Assembly: GCA_934667105.1 (NCBI GenBank)
Contig: CAKULG010000006.1
Coordinates: 58,587 to 122,586 of the forward strand
Length of the DNA stretch: 64,000 nucleotides
Direction of reading: 5' to 3'
From: an uncultured Clostridia bacterium
GTDB taxonomy: Bacteria; Bacillota; Clostridia; Christensenellales; Aristaeellaceae
Each line of letters opens with the position of its first letter. Within the stretch, counting starts at the first letter, position 1. The translations under genes were made by a program, and so were the position numbers. The notes beneath the pieces were generated by a model. That model did not search any database. It saw only the letters and a list, made by a program, of their open reading frames with translations, and had not been told where the DNA came from. Below, in pieces: positions 17,836 through 26,391 of this stretch.

Positions 17836-18027
17836 TGCGGGGGCGTTATTCTTTGGGGGCATTTCGCCCCGCGTCCACGCAGAAGCGGGCGCGGCGCTCA
17901 CCAGAACGGTTGTCCACAATTCGGCATTGTCGTACAGGGGCGCAGAAAACTGCGCCCCTATACTCTGTGCCTCATTGGGCCTTCATCTCCCTTCATCCGC
18001 CACTGGCGGCGGGAGATTTCGGCCCCT
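17836..18027. repeat. Mosaic repeat modules, region A
   Basis: Two modules lie directly after the glycerate kinase gene. Bases 17866-17908 match the ends of the 94-bp module at 48612, inverted, but lack its central 55 bp or so. Bases 17906-18027 are an inverted near-copy of 48485-48610 and include an internal palindrome AGGGGCGCAG/CTGCGCCCCT. No convincing gene is present from 17823 to 18285. Confidence 0.75.
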
Positions 18028-18029
18028 CT

Positions 18030-18218
18030 AAGAAAACCGATTGGGCAAGGTCAAAAAAATAACAGCTTGCTTCTCCGCCGACAAAAGAAAGCGGAACGAA
18101 GAAGCAAGCCGTTTTTTAGCGACCTTGTCGTTGACAAAAAGCAGGAAATATTTCCAATTATGTTTGTGGAGAAGCAAGTCGATTTCCTACCGCTCCCACC
18201 TTCCCAATCGGCTTTCTT
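18030..18218. mobile_element. MITE-like element, copy A
   Basis: A non-coding element of 189 bp bounded by inverted repeats AAGAAAACCGATTGGG (18030-18045) and CCCAATCGGCTTTCTT (18203-18218). Inside are inner inverted repeats AGCTTGCTTCT and AGAAGCAAGC that can fold into a second hairpin. The same layout recurs at 53515 and 61800, and in altered or partial form at 28294, 31406, 37271, 46044 and 48262. No transposase is encoded. Confidence 0.7.
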
Positions 18219-18227
18219 GGAGGGGGC

Positions 18228-18270
18228 GCGGGGGAGGCATTCTTTAGCCCCCAAAGAATGCCTCCCCCGC
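18228..18270. terminator. Bidirectional CTTTGG-type hairpin terminator
   Basis: A perfect 18-bp inverted repeat (18228-18245 and 18253-18270) with a 7-base loop sits between the convergent glycerate kinase and hydrogenase operons. AT-rich sequence follows on the right side. Its sequence belongs to the hairpin family repeated at most later transcription-unit ends. Confidence 0.75.
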
Positions 18271-18285
18271 ATATATTTTATCTCT

Positions 18286-19707
18286 TTATTTCAATACCGC
18301 CACTGCGTCGGCGATGGTTTTTTCGTGGGCCTGCTGGCCGTACTTGTCCACCTCGGCCTTATTTTTCTCGCCGTGGGTAAGGCAGCCCGCGCCGCCGATG
18401 CAGCCGCCCAGGCAAGCCATGCCCTCGATAAAGTTCGCGTCCAGCACGCCGCGGCTTTTTTTCAGCAGCGCGGTGCGGCAGGCCTCGATCCCGTCGCAGG
18501 CGCAGGGCTTCAGATCGAAATCAATTTCCTGCTCCTTCAGCGCCTCGGCCACCGCGTCGGTCAGGCCGCCGCTGCGGGCGAAAATGCGCCCGAAATAGGA
18601 GGCGTTGTCCAGCACATCCTCGGGCAGGGCGGTGATATCCAGATCACGGCTGTCAAAGAGCGCCTGCAATTCCTCAAAGGTGAGCACGCTGTCGATATAC
18701 GGCCGCACGCTATCCAGCCGCGCCTCCGCCTTTTTGGCGGTGCAGGGACCGATAAAGACGGTTTTCGCGTTGGGAGTAGTATTCTTGATATACCGGGCGA
18801 TAGCGGCCATGGGCGAAAGATTGTGGGAAACATAGGGCAGCAGCTGGGGGAAGCTCTGCTTGATATAGGAAACGAAAGCGGGACAGCAGGAGGAGGTGAG
18901 GAAGCCCTTTTCGGAAAGCTCCCGGGCCTCCGCCTGGGCCACCATATCCGCCCCCAGGGCGGCCTCCACCACGGCGTGGAAGCCCAGGGCCTTCAGCCCG
19001 CTGACCACCTGGCCCAGCTTGGCATAGGTGAACTGGCTGGAAATGGAGGGAGCCACGATGGCGTAAAGGCGGTATTGCTTGCTTTCAAAATTCTTTTTCA
19101 GCAGATCGATCACATTAAGAATATAGGATTTATCCATGATCGCACCGAAGGGGCACTGATATACGCACGCGCCGCAGCCCACGCATTTTTCATTATCGAT
19201 GGCGGCGGCCTTTTGCTCGTTCATAGAAATGGCCTTCACCTTGCAGGCGTTCTGGCAGGGGCGCTTGCGGCTGACGATGGCGGTGTAGGGGCACACCTTG
19301 GCGCAGGCCCCGCACTCCACGCACTTGCTTTTATCGATATAAGCCACATGATTGCGATCAAAGGAGATGGCCCCGCGCTTGCACGCATCCTCGCAGCGAT
19401 GGGCCAGGCAGCCCCGGCAGGCGTTTGTCACCTCGTAGCCCCCCACGGGGCATTCGTCGCAGGCGATGTCGATCACCTCGATGATATTGGGGTTCTGCGG
19501 ATTGCCGCCCATGGCCAGGCGCACGCGCTCGGCCAGAATGGCGCGCTCCTTATAAACGCAGCAGCGCATGGTGGGGGTTTTTCCGGGAACGATCATCTTG
19601 GGAATATCCAGCAGGTTTTGCAGCAGGGTGTCGTTCCAGGCCTGGCGCGCCACCTCCCGCAGCACCTTGTATTTTAAATCCTGCACCTTGGTATCAAATT
19701 TGCGCAT
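18286..19707 (-). CDS. [FeFe] hydrogenase, monomeric (group B-like)
   Basis: A 473-residue protein. Cysteine-rich ferredoxin domains occupy about residues 45-190 (CVECGACAKVCP, CVGCGACVYQCP and further CxxC groups), followed by the H-cluster domain: SSCCPAF (Cys274, Cys275), IGPCTAKK (Cys322) and MACLGGCIGG (Cys432, Cys436). All H-cluster ligands and the proton-relay cysteine are present, so it should evolve or oxidise H2. IGPC instead of MPC and the N-terminal domain layout point to the group B-type enzymes of anaerobic Firmicutes. It is the last gene of the rex-adhE operon, 17 bases after the phosphatase gene. Confidence 0.9.
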   Translation of the reverse strand: MRKFDTKVQDLKYKVLREVARQAWNDTLLQNLLDIPKMIVPGKTPTMRCCVYKERAILAERVRLAMGGNPQNPNIIEVIDIACDECPVGGYEVTNACRGCLAHRCEDACKRGAISFDRNHVAYIDKSKCVECGACAKVCPYTAIVSRKRPCQNACKVKAISMNEQKAAAIDNEKCVGCGACVYQCPFGAIMDKSYILNVIDLLKKNFESKQYRLYAIVAPSISSQFTYAKLGQVVSGLKALGFHAVVEAALGADMVAQAEARELSEKGFLTSSCCPAFVSYIKQSFPQLLPYVSHNLSPMAAIARYIKNTTPNAKTVFIGPCTAKKAEARLDSVRPYIDSVLTFEELQALFDSRDLDITALPEDVLDNASYFGRIFARSGGLTDAVAEALKEQEIDFDLKPCACDGIEACRTALLKKSRGVLDANFIEGMACLGGCIGGAGCLTHGEKNKAEVDKYGQQAHEKTIADAVAVLK

Positions 19708-19724
19708 AGCGGCGTCCCTTCTTT

Positions 19725-20897
19725 TTAAAAATAGCTCACCTTAATTCGCTTGCCCATTTTTTTCAGGCATTCGGATAATTCCTCCACCAGGTTCATCTTA
19801 ATGGAAAAATTGATGGGCAGGTTGGGATTCTGGTGGGCGGGATTGATAGCGCGGCCCACGAAGAAATTTATATCCGTAGCTTCCTCGAAAAGCATGCGGG
19901 CGATCAGCGACGCGCCGTCGCGCTTGAAGGCCCACTGGGCGTAGGATTCGTTATCCTTCAGATAGTCCTTGGCGTAGGTAAGCACCTTGTTCACGGTGAT
20001 TACCCCCTCCGTGACCAGATCCACCCCCTCCAATTCCGCGATGGGGGGAATTTCAGGATCCTCGAATTTCAGGGAGGGCACCAGGGGCTTATGCAGATAA
20101 CGGGCCGCCACGGAGGAGGTGGTGCCGCCGCAGATGATGTGCTTGCCCGCCTTGGAGAAAAAGAGCGACATCATGCGGTTATCATCGTCCCGGCTGGCGG
20201 GAGAGCCGAAAAGCAGGTTCATGGGCTCCCGCCGGCGGATGCGCACCACGCAGGCGGTGGCGTCGTCCCCGGGCTTATGCTCGTAGAGCTTATCGCATTC
20301 ATCCACCAGGATGGTGGAAAGGGTTTTGGCGGTGTAGCCCACGGGGGCCACGGCCTCCAGGAAGGAAATAATATCCTCCCGCTTCCAGCCAAAATTATAG
20401 GCCAGGCCGATGCCCGCATGGGGGCAGCCGTCGCTCATGGCCACGAAAACGTCGTTTTCCTGCAGCTTGATTACGGATTTATAGATTTTCTTGCCGCCGA
20501 TGGTCATTTCGCTTTCAGGATAATCGTAATGCACGTCGTCCCGCAGCAGAATCACATGGGGGTTATCGTATTGAATAATCTCCACCCGCTCGTTATCGAT
20601 CAGATGCAGGATGGTGAAGGTGGAATAGGCCACGCCGCGCACCGAGCAAACGGGCAGCGTGGCGGCGATGGTGCTCACGCAGTCCTCCAGGCTGAGGCCG
20701 TCGGCCATCATGGTGGAGATGATCTTGCTGGTGAGGGTGGAAAGGATGCTGGCCTTCACGCCGCTGCCCAGCCCGTCCGCCAGCACGATGACCTGGGAAT
20801 TCTCCCCCTGCTCCACAATATCCACATGATCGCCGCAGAGCTGCTCGCCGTAATGATTGATGCTTTTATAGCCGATATCCGCGCACAAATCATTCAT
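19725..20897 (-). CDS. SpoIIE-like PP2C Ser/Thr phosphatase
   Basis: A 390-residue protein. Residues 1-222 form a SpoIIE/PP2C phosphatase domain with metal-binding aspartates in LADGLGSG (Asp41), MSDGCPH (Asp156) and PGDDATA (Asp211, Asp212). Residues 225-390 are a separate C-terminal region with a GGTTSSVAARYL segment that I cannot assign. Its start overlaps the sensory hydrogenase stop by eight bases, so the two are translationally coupled. Such phosphatases are known beside sensory [FeFe] hydrogenases in Clostridia (HfsD of Thermoanaerobacterium). Dephosphorylation of a regulator in response to H2 or redox state is the likely role. Confidence 0.87.
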   Translation of the reverse strand: MNDLCADIGYKSINHYGEQLCGDHVDIVEQGENSQVIVLADGLGSGVKASILSTLTSKIISTMMADGLSLEDCVSTIAATLPVCSVRGVAYSTFTILHLIDNERVEIIQYDNPHVILLRDDVHYDYPESEMTIGGKKIYKSVIKLQENDVFVAMSDGCPHAGIGLAYNFGWKREDIISFLEAVAPVGYTAKTLSTILVDECDKLYEHKPGDDATACVVRIRRREPMNLLFGSPASRDDDNRMMSLFFSKAGKHIICGGTTSSVAARYLHKPLVPSLKFEDPEIPPIAELEGVDLVTEGVITVNKVLTYAKDYLKDNESYAQWAFKRDGASLIARMLFEEATDINFFVGRAINPAHQNPNLPINFSIKMNLVEELSECLKKMGKRIKVSYF

Positions 20898-22569
20898 CTG
20901 AGATCGACTCCTTCAGCTTGGTCAGCGCGATTTTGGTTTCCGCGGCGGTTTCGCCCAGCAGGGAGGCGATATCCTGCACGATGCGCATCTGCTTATCCAC
21001 CACCCGGTCGGCGATTTCCACCGTTTTGCGGCTCATTTCCTCCTTGCGCTCCCGGGCGTTTTCCTCGTCGGTAACATCCCGCAGGATGCAGATGAGCAGA
21101 TGATAATCCCGATCCACCACCACGGTCATTTCCACATAGCGCTTATATTCCGCCAGATAAGAGCGCTGAGCGCGCACATCGCGGCCGGTGTTGAGGGCCT
21201 GCATGAAGGGGGTGGGATCCAGGATGCGCACCACCGAATCCCCCAGCACGTCGGAGGCGGCGCGGATGTTCATGATCCGGCGAGCGGCGGTGTTGATCTG
21301 CTGCACCTCCAATTGATCGTTGAGCACGATCACGCCGTTGGGGGTGTTGTTGATAATATTATCGGAGAAGGATTCCGCCTTATCCTTCAGGAAGGGCAGG
21401 CACATGGAAACCTCCGCCTTGCCCTGATAGATGGCGATGGCCTTTTCCCGGCAGGTGTTATAGCCGCAGGAGCCGCAATTCAGCTCGTCGGAGGGTTTGA
21501 GCTTGCCCATCTTATTGCGCATAATATCGCGGATTTCCGTTTCGGAGGGAATCTGCGCCGTGCGCTGGATAAAATCGAAATGCTTGCGCAGCTCGGCGGC
21601 CTCGGGCTGGGCCACGGGGAAATCCTTTTCCCCGGCGTAGCGGGCCACGGCCAGATAATCCTGGGCGGGCATATGATGCTTTTTCTCCATAATGGGGCCG
21701 CCGACGCAGCTGCCCACGCAGGCGGACATTTCGATAAAGCAGCGGTGCACCTTACCGCTTTCAATATCCTTCAGCGCCGCCTTGCAATTTTCCACCCCGT
21801 CCAGGGCCATATAGGTGTAGCCCGGCGCGTCCTGGGCCATGGTTTTCAGCACGCCCCCGGTGGTGGGGAAAAAGCGGGCGCGGCTTTCGGCGGCTTCATC
21901 CAGGGCGGGCCGAGGCTGCACGCCCTCCTTTTCCATCCAGGCGGTCAGTTCCTCAAAGGTAAGCACCGCGTCCACCAGCCCAGCGTACTGCTCCGCCTCG
22001 TCCTTTTTTGCCACGCAGGGGCCGATGAACACCGTTTTCGCCCCGGGATGGCGGCGCTTGATATCGGCGCAGTGGGCCTGCATGGGGGATTCCACATCCG
22101 CCAGATAGGGCAGCACGGCGGGATAATATTTCTGAATCAGCAGATTAATGGAATGGCAGCAGGAGGAAATCACCACATCCCGCTTTCCCTCCCGCAGCAG
22201 GCGCTCGTATTCCCGCTTCACCTGGGTGGCGCCCAGGGCGGTTTCCTCCGCGTCGGCAAAGCCCAGCTTTTGCAGCGCCTCCCGCATGCCCGCAATGCCC
22301 ACGCCCGCGTAATTGGCCGCGAAGGAAGGGGCCAGGCTCACATACACCTTATCGCCCGACTGCAGCAGCACCTTCACCTTTTCCGTTTCATCCACGATTT
22401 CCTTGGCGTTCTGGGGGCAGACCACAAAGCATTGCCCGCACAGGATGCATTCGTTTTCAATGATATAGGCCTGATTGCCCGTGAACCGAATGGATTTCAC
22501 CGGGCAATGGCGGATGCACTTATAGCAGTTTTTGCAGTTGGATTTTTTCAGCGTAAGACAGCTGGGCAT
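20890..22569 (-). CDS. Sensory [FeFe] hydrogenase with PAS domain (HydS type)
   Basis: A 559-residue protein. Domains in order: two [4Fe-4S] ferredoxin motifs (11-52), an H-cluster domain (70-300) with SSCCHSIN (Cys137, Cys138), IGPCVAKKDE (Cys185) and SACVGSC (Cys284, Cys288), an extra Fe-S motif C-x2-C-x4-C-x16-C (365-390), a PAS domain (about 398-500, with TPNGVIVLN and INTAARRI) and a C-terminal helical segment. This matches group C hydrogenases, which are thought to sense H2 rather than turn over quickly; the H-cluster surroundings (His139 where catalytic enzymes have Pro, GPC) fit that. The PAS and helical tail would pass the signal to the coupled phosphatase. Confidence 0.9.
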   Translation of the reverse strand: MPSCLTLKKSNCKNCYKCIRHCPVKSIRFTGNQAYIIENECILCGQCFVVCPQNAKEIVDETEKVKVLLQSGDKVYVSLAPSFAANYAGVGIAGMREALQKLGFADAEETALGATQVKREYERLLREGKRDVVISSCCHSINLLIQKYYPAVLPYLADVESPMQAHCADIKRRHPGAKTVFIGPCVAKKDEAEQYAGLVDAVLTFEELTAWMEKEGVQPRPALDEAAESRARFFPTTGGVLKTMAQDAPGYTYMALDGVENCKAALKDIESGKVHRCFIEMSACVGSCVGGPIMEKKHHMPAQDYLAVARYAGEKDFPVAQPEAAELRKHFDFIQRTAQIPSETEIRDIMRNKMGKLKPSDELNCGSCGYNTCREKAIAIYQGKAEVSMCLPFLKDKAESFSDNIINNTPNGVIVLNDQLEVQQINTAARRIMNIRAASDVLGDSVVRILDPTPFMQALNTGRDVRAQRSYLAEYKRYVEMTVVVDRDYHLLICILRDVTDEENARERKEEMSRKTVEIADRVVDKQMRIVQDIASLLGETAAETKIALTKLKESISDE

Positions 22570-22638
22570 GGCCGGTTCCTCCTTTAGCGGATATGCCGGC
22601 AGGGCTTTCCCCCGCCGGCACTCCGCGCTTGGCGTCGC

Positions 22639-22881
22639 TTATTTCAGCTTTTTGAGCACGTTTTCTTCAAAGAAGCGCTTCACCGTATCCGGGGAGACGG
22701 AGTGGAATTCGTTATCCAGGGTGACGCACACGCCCTGCTGGCATTTACCCATGCAGAAGGTGCCCGCCAGCTCCACCTGATCCTTCAGCCCGTTTTCGTT
22801 CACCAGGTATTGCAGCTGCTCCACCACCTGGCGCGAGCCCTTGATATGGCAGGAGGAGCCGATACAGACGGTAATCTTCAT
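22639..22881 (-). CDS. Thioredoxin-fold [2Fe-2S] ferredoxin (NuoE/HymA-like)
   Basis: A small protein of 80 residues with the ligand pattern C6-x4-C11 ... C43-x3-C47 of thioredoxin-like [2Fe-2S] ferredoxins, the fold of NuoE and HndA/HymA C-terminal domains. It lacks the N-terminal helical domain of full NuoE. It probably shuttles electrons between NAD(P)H- or ferredoxin-linked partners and one of the two hydrogenases. It lies between the APH-like kinase and sensory hydrogenase genes with an AAGGAGAT ribosome site. Confidence 0.88.
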   Translation of the reverse strand: MKITVCIGSSCHIKGSRQVVEQLQYLVNENGLKDQVELAGTFCMGKCQQGVCVTLDNEFHSVSPDTVKRFFEENVLKKLK

Positions 22882-22902
22882 TCGTTTTATCTCCTTGTCG
22901 CC

Positions 22903-23652
22903 TTATTCGTAATCCACCACGGTGGCCCAGGAGAGCAGGAATTCCCGCTCGTGCTCGTTGCCCTTAACGGACTGGGAGGCGGCCACGATGGGCATCCACT
23001 TCTGCACATAGTGCTTATCGGTGTGGCTCTTTTCGCAGAAGAGCTCCAGGTATTTTTCCGCGCCCTCCAAATCGCCCTTCAGCCAGAAAAGCAGATAGGT
23101 GCGGGCCGCGTCGGCGGAGGCGTTGCCCTGGGTCACATGACTCCAATCCAGGATGTAGGCCTCGTTTTCCGGGGTGATGATGATATTGGAGGGGCGGAAA
23201 TCCCCGTGGCACACCTTGCTGTGCTTGGGCATGCCCTCCAGACGGGTGAGCAGGTCGTAGCGGGTGTTGGCGTCCAGATCGGCCTGCTGAATCTTGCGGC
23301 TCATTTTATCCTTCAGCTTGGTCAGCAGGGGGCTGGTCTTGCTTTGCACTTCCAATTGCAGCTCCACAAACCGGCTCAGGTATTCGTCCTTTTTCTCAGG
23401 CTCCTCCTCCATCAGCTGGGAGAGGGTTTTGCCCTTGATGAATTCGGACACAATGGCCCATTTGCCTTCCAGCATGCCCACCTCCAGCACCTTGGGAATG
23501 TGCAGCCCCGTTTCCTCGATGCGGGCCTGGTTCAGCGCCTCGTTGAGCACGTCCGCCTTGGAATAATCCGAATTGAACACCTTCACGCAGCGTTCCCCAT
23601 CCCGATAGACGGTTTTGTTATTCCGAACGGCAATCACACGATCCAGATTCAT
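22903..23652 (-). CDS. APH-fold kinase of unknown substrate
   Basis: A 249-residue aminoglycoside phosphotransferase/choline-kinase-fold protein. The ATP-site Lys24 (CVKVF), catalytic loop CHGDFRPSN (Asp151, Asn156) and metal Asp169 (ILDWS) are all present, so it should be an active kinase. Its place in a redox operon one gene away from a hydrogen sensor and a PP2C phosphatase makes antibiotic resistance unlikely. It could phosphorylate a protein or metabolite that the phosphatase reverses (inference). No transmembrane segments are seen. It starts 21 bases after adhE and is followed 21 bases later by the ferredoxin gene. Confidence 0.82.
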   Translation of the reverse strand: MNLDRVIAVRNNKTVYRDGERCVKVFNSDYSKADVLNEALNQARIEETGLHIPKVLEVGMLEGKWAIVSEFIKGKTLSQLMEEEPEKKDEYLSRFVELQLEVQSKTSPLLTKLKDKMSRKIQQADLDANTRYDLLTRLEGMPKHSKVCHGDFRPSNIIITPENEAYILDWSHVTQGNASADAARTYLLFWLKGDLEGAEKYLELFCEKSHTDKHYVQKWMPIVAASQSVKGNEHEREFLLSWATVVDYE

Positions 23653-23673
23653 TTTTCATGCCTCCCTTTCCGC

Positions 23674-26376
23674 TTACAGGTTCTTATGCGCGCTGCGATA
23701 GGCCTGCTTGAAATCCTCCGTCTGCACATCCGAAAGGCGAACGCCCTCGGGCTGCTTGGCCTGCGCGCCGTGTACGCCGTAATAGGCGTTCAGATACATT
23801 TGCTTAATTTCGCTCATCAGCGGATAGCGGGGGTTCGCGCCGGTGCACTGATCGTCGAAGGCCTGCTCGGTCATTTCGTCCAGCCGGGCCAGGAAATCCG
23901 CCTCGTCGATGCCGTAATCCCGGATCGCCGACTTCACGCCTACCCGCGCCTTGAGGGCGTTGACAGCGGAAATGAGGTTTTCCAGCTTTTCTTTGTTGGT
24001 TTCGCCGCCCAGGCGCAGATAATCCGCCACCTGCGCATAGCGCTCCAGCGTATGGGGATGATCGTACTGGGGGAAGGTGCCCATCTTGGCGGGAACCTCG
24101 GCGGCGTTGAAGCGCAGCACCTCCTCGATCATCAGCGCGTTGGCGATACCGTGGGGCAGATGATGGAACGCGCCCAGCTTATGCGCCATGGAGTGGCACA
24201 CGCCCAGGAAGGCGTTGGCGAAAGCCATGCCCGCCATGGTGGCGGCGTTGGCCATCTTTTCGCGGGCCAGGGGATCGTGGGGGCCGTCGTCATAGGCCCG
24301 GGGCAGATATTCGAAGATCACCTTCAGCGCCTGCAGCGCCAGGCCGTCGGTGTAATCGGTGGCCATCATGGAGGCGTAGGCTTCCAGGGCGTGGGTCACA
24401 GCGTCGATGCCGGAGGCGGCGGTGAGACCCCGGGGAGCGGTCATATGGAAATCCGCGTCGATAATCGCCATCTTGGGCAGCAGCTCGTAATCCGCCAGGG
24501 GGTATTTCACGCCCGTCTGCTCGTCGGTAATCACGGCGAAGGGGGTCACCTCGCTGCCCGTGCCGGCGGAGGTGGGGATGGCGATGAAATAGGCCTTTTC
24601 GCCCATCTTGGGGAAGGTGTACACGCGCTTGCGGATATCCATAAAGCGCATGGCCATATCCATGAAATCCACCTCGGGATGCTCGTAGAGCACCCACATG
24701 ATCTTGGCCGCGTCCATGGCGCTGCCGCCGCCCAGGGCGATGATGCAGTCGGGCTGGAAATCCGCCATCTGCTTGGCGCCCGCCTTGGCGCAGGCCAGGG
24801 TGGGATCGGGGGCCACGTCGAAGAACGTGGTGTGGACGACGCCCATCTGATCCAGCTTATCGGTAATGGGCTTGGTGTAGTTATTGTGATAGAGGAAGGA
24901 ATCCGTCACGATAAAGGCCTTTTTCTTGCCCATGACGGTTTTCAGCTCGTCCAGCGCCACCGGCAGGCAGCCCTTCTTCAGATACACCTTTTCCGGCGCG
25001 CGGAACCACAGCATATTCTCCCTCCGTTCTGCCACGGTTTTGATATTGAGCAGGTGCTTCACCCCAACGTTTTCCGAAACGCTGTTGCCGCCCCAGGAGC
25101 CGCAGCCCAGCGTCAGCGAGGGGGCCAGCTTGAAATTATACAGATCGCCGATGCCGCCCTGGGAGGACGGGGTGTTCACCAGAATGCGGCAGGTCTTCAT
25201 CCGGGCGGCGAACTCGCCGATCTTCTCCCGGGCGGATACCGCGTCGGTATACAGGGAGGCGGTGTGGCCGTAGCCGCCGTCGGCGATCAGGCGCTCCGCC
25301 TTCTGGAAAGCGTCCTCCAGATCCCGGGCGCGATACATTGCCAGCACGGGAGAGAGCTTTTCATGGGCGAATTCCTCGGAAAGCTCCACGCTCTCCACTT
25401 CGCCGATGAGGATCTTGGTGCTTTCGGGCACCGTCACGCCGGAAAGCGCGGCGATCTTGGCCGCCTTCTGGCCCACGATCTTGGCGTTGAGCGCGCTGTT
25501 GATGATGATGGTCTTGCGCACCTTTTCGGTTTCCTCGGGATTCAGGATATAGCAGCCCCGATCCAGAAATTCCTGGCGCACGGCGTCGTATACGCCGTCC
25601 AGCACGATGACGGATTGCTCGGAGGCGCAGATCATGCCGTTATCAAAGGTTTTGGAATGAATGATGGAATTGACGGCCAGCACCACGTCCGCCGCGTCGT
25701 CGATAACGGCGGGTACGTTGCCCGCGCCCACGCCCAGGGCGGGCTTGCCGCTGGAATAGGCCGCCTTCACCATGCCGGGGCCGCCGGTGGCCAAAATAAT
25801 ATCCGCTTCCTTCATCACCAGGTTGGTCATTTCCAGGGAGGGCACGTCGATCCAGCGGATGATACCTTCGGGCGCACCCGCGGCCACCGCCGCCTCCAGC
25901 ACCGTTTTCGCCGCCGCGATGGTGGAGCGCTTGGCCCGGGGATGGGGGCTGATGATAATGCCGTTGCGGGTTTTAAGGGCGATCAGGGTTTTAAAAATGG
26001 CGGTGGAAGTGGGGTTGGTGGTGGGAATTACGGCGGCGATCACGCCGATGGGCTCGGCGATTTTCTGAATGCCGTAGGCCTTGTCCTCTTCGATAACGCC
26101 GCAGGTTTTGGTATCTTTATAAGCGTTATAAATATACTCTGCGGCGTAGTGATTCTTAATCACCTTGTCCTCCACCACGCCCATGCCCGTTTCCTCCACG
26201 GCCAGCTTCGCCAGGGGGATCCGCTGCCGGTTGGCGGCCAGGGCGGCGGCCAGGAAAATTTTATCCACCTGCTCCTGGGTATACGCGGCGAACTTCCGCT
26301 GGGCCTCCCGCACCTCCGCGATGGCGGCCTCCAGCTTTTCCACCCCGTCCACGATTTCATAATTCTTTTCAGCCAT
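23674..26376 (-). CDS. adhE: Bifunctional acetaldehyde-CoA/alcohol dehydrogenase
   Basis: A 900-residue protein with the AdhE fusion. The N-terminal CoA-acylating aldehyde dehydrogenase (about 1-440) has its catalytic Cys in MICASEQS. The C-terminal iron alcohol dehydrogenase (about 460-870) has GGGSAMDAAK for cofactor binding and metal-binding histidines in the region around AMAFANAFLGVCHSMAHKLG and FHHLPHG. It reduces acetyl-CoA to ethanol using two NADH and usually assembles into spirosomes. Length is normal. It lies 15 bases downstream of rex, so Rex probably controls its own operon in response to NADH/NAD. Confidence 0.97.
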   Translation of the reverse strand: MAEKNYEIVDGVEKLEAAIAEVREAQRKFAAYTQEQVDKIFLAAALAANRQRIPLAKLAVEETGMGVVEDKVIKNHYAAEYIYNAYKDTKTCGVIEEDKAYGIQKIAEPIGVIAAVIPTTNPTSTAIFKTLIALKTRNGIIISPHPRAKRSTIAAAKTVLEAAVAAGAPEGIIRWIDVPSLEMTNLVMKEADIILATGGPGMVKAAYSSGKPALGVGAGNVPAVIDDAADVVLAVNSIIHSKTFDNGMICASEQSVIVLDGVYDAVRQEFLDRGCYILNPEETEKVRKTIIINSALNAKIVGQKAAKIAALSGVTVPESTKILIGEVESVELSEEFAHEKLSPVLAMYRARDLEDAFQKAERLIADGGYGHTASLYTDAVSAREKIGEFAARMKTCRILVNTPSSQGGIGDLYNFKLAPSLTLGCGSWGGNSVSENVGVKHLLNIKTVAERRENMLWFRAPEKVYLKKGCLPVALDELKTVMGKKKAFIVTDSFLYHNNYTKPITDKLDQMGVVHTTFFDVAPDPTLACAKAGAKQMADFQPDCIIALGGGSAMDAAKIMWVLYEHPEVDFMDMAMRFMDIRKRVYTFPKMGEKAYFIAIPTSAGTGSEVTPFAVITDEQTGVKYPLADYELLPKMAIIDADFHMTAPRGLTAASGIDAVTHALEAYASMMATDYTDGLALQALKVIFEYLPRAYDDGPHDPLAREKMANAATMAGMAFANAFLGVCHSMAHKLGAFHHLPHGIANALMIEEVLRFNAAEVPAKMGTFPQYDHPHTLERYAQVADYLRLGGETNKEKLENLISAVNALKARVGVKSAIRDYGIDEADFLARLDEMTEQAFDDQCTGANPRYPLMSEIKQMYLNAYYGVHGAQAKQPEGVRLSDVQTEDFKQAYRSAHKNL

Positions 26377-26391
26377 ACTCCTCGCTCCTCC

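Noticed and set aside
18286..22569. NADH-dependent electron-bifurcating hydrogenase (HydABC)
   Set aside because: No HydB flavoprotein subunit is present and the hydrogenases have group B and group C architectures; only a small [2Fe-2S] protein resembles HydC.
22903..23652. Aminoglycoside resistance gene
   Set aside because: It shares only the APH fold; its position inside a redox operon and lack of mobile context make resistance unlikely.
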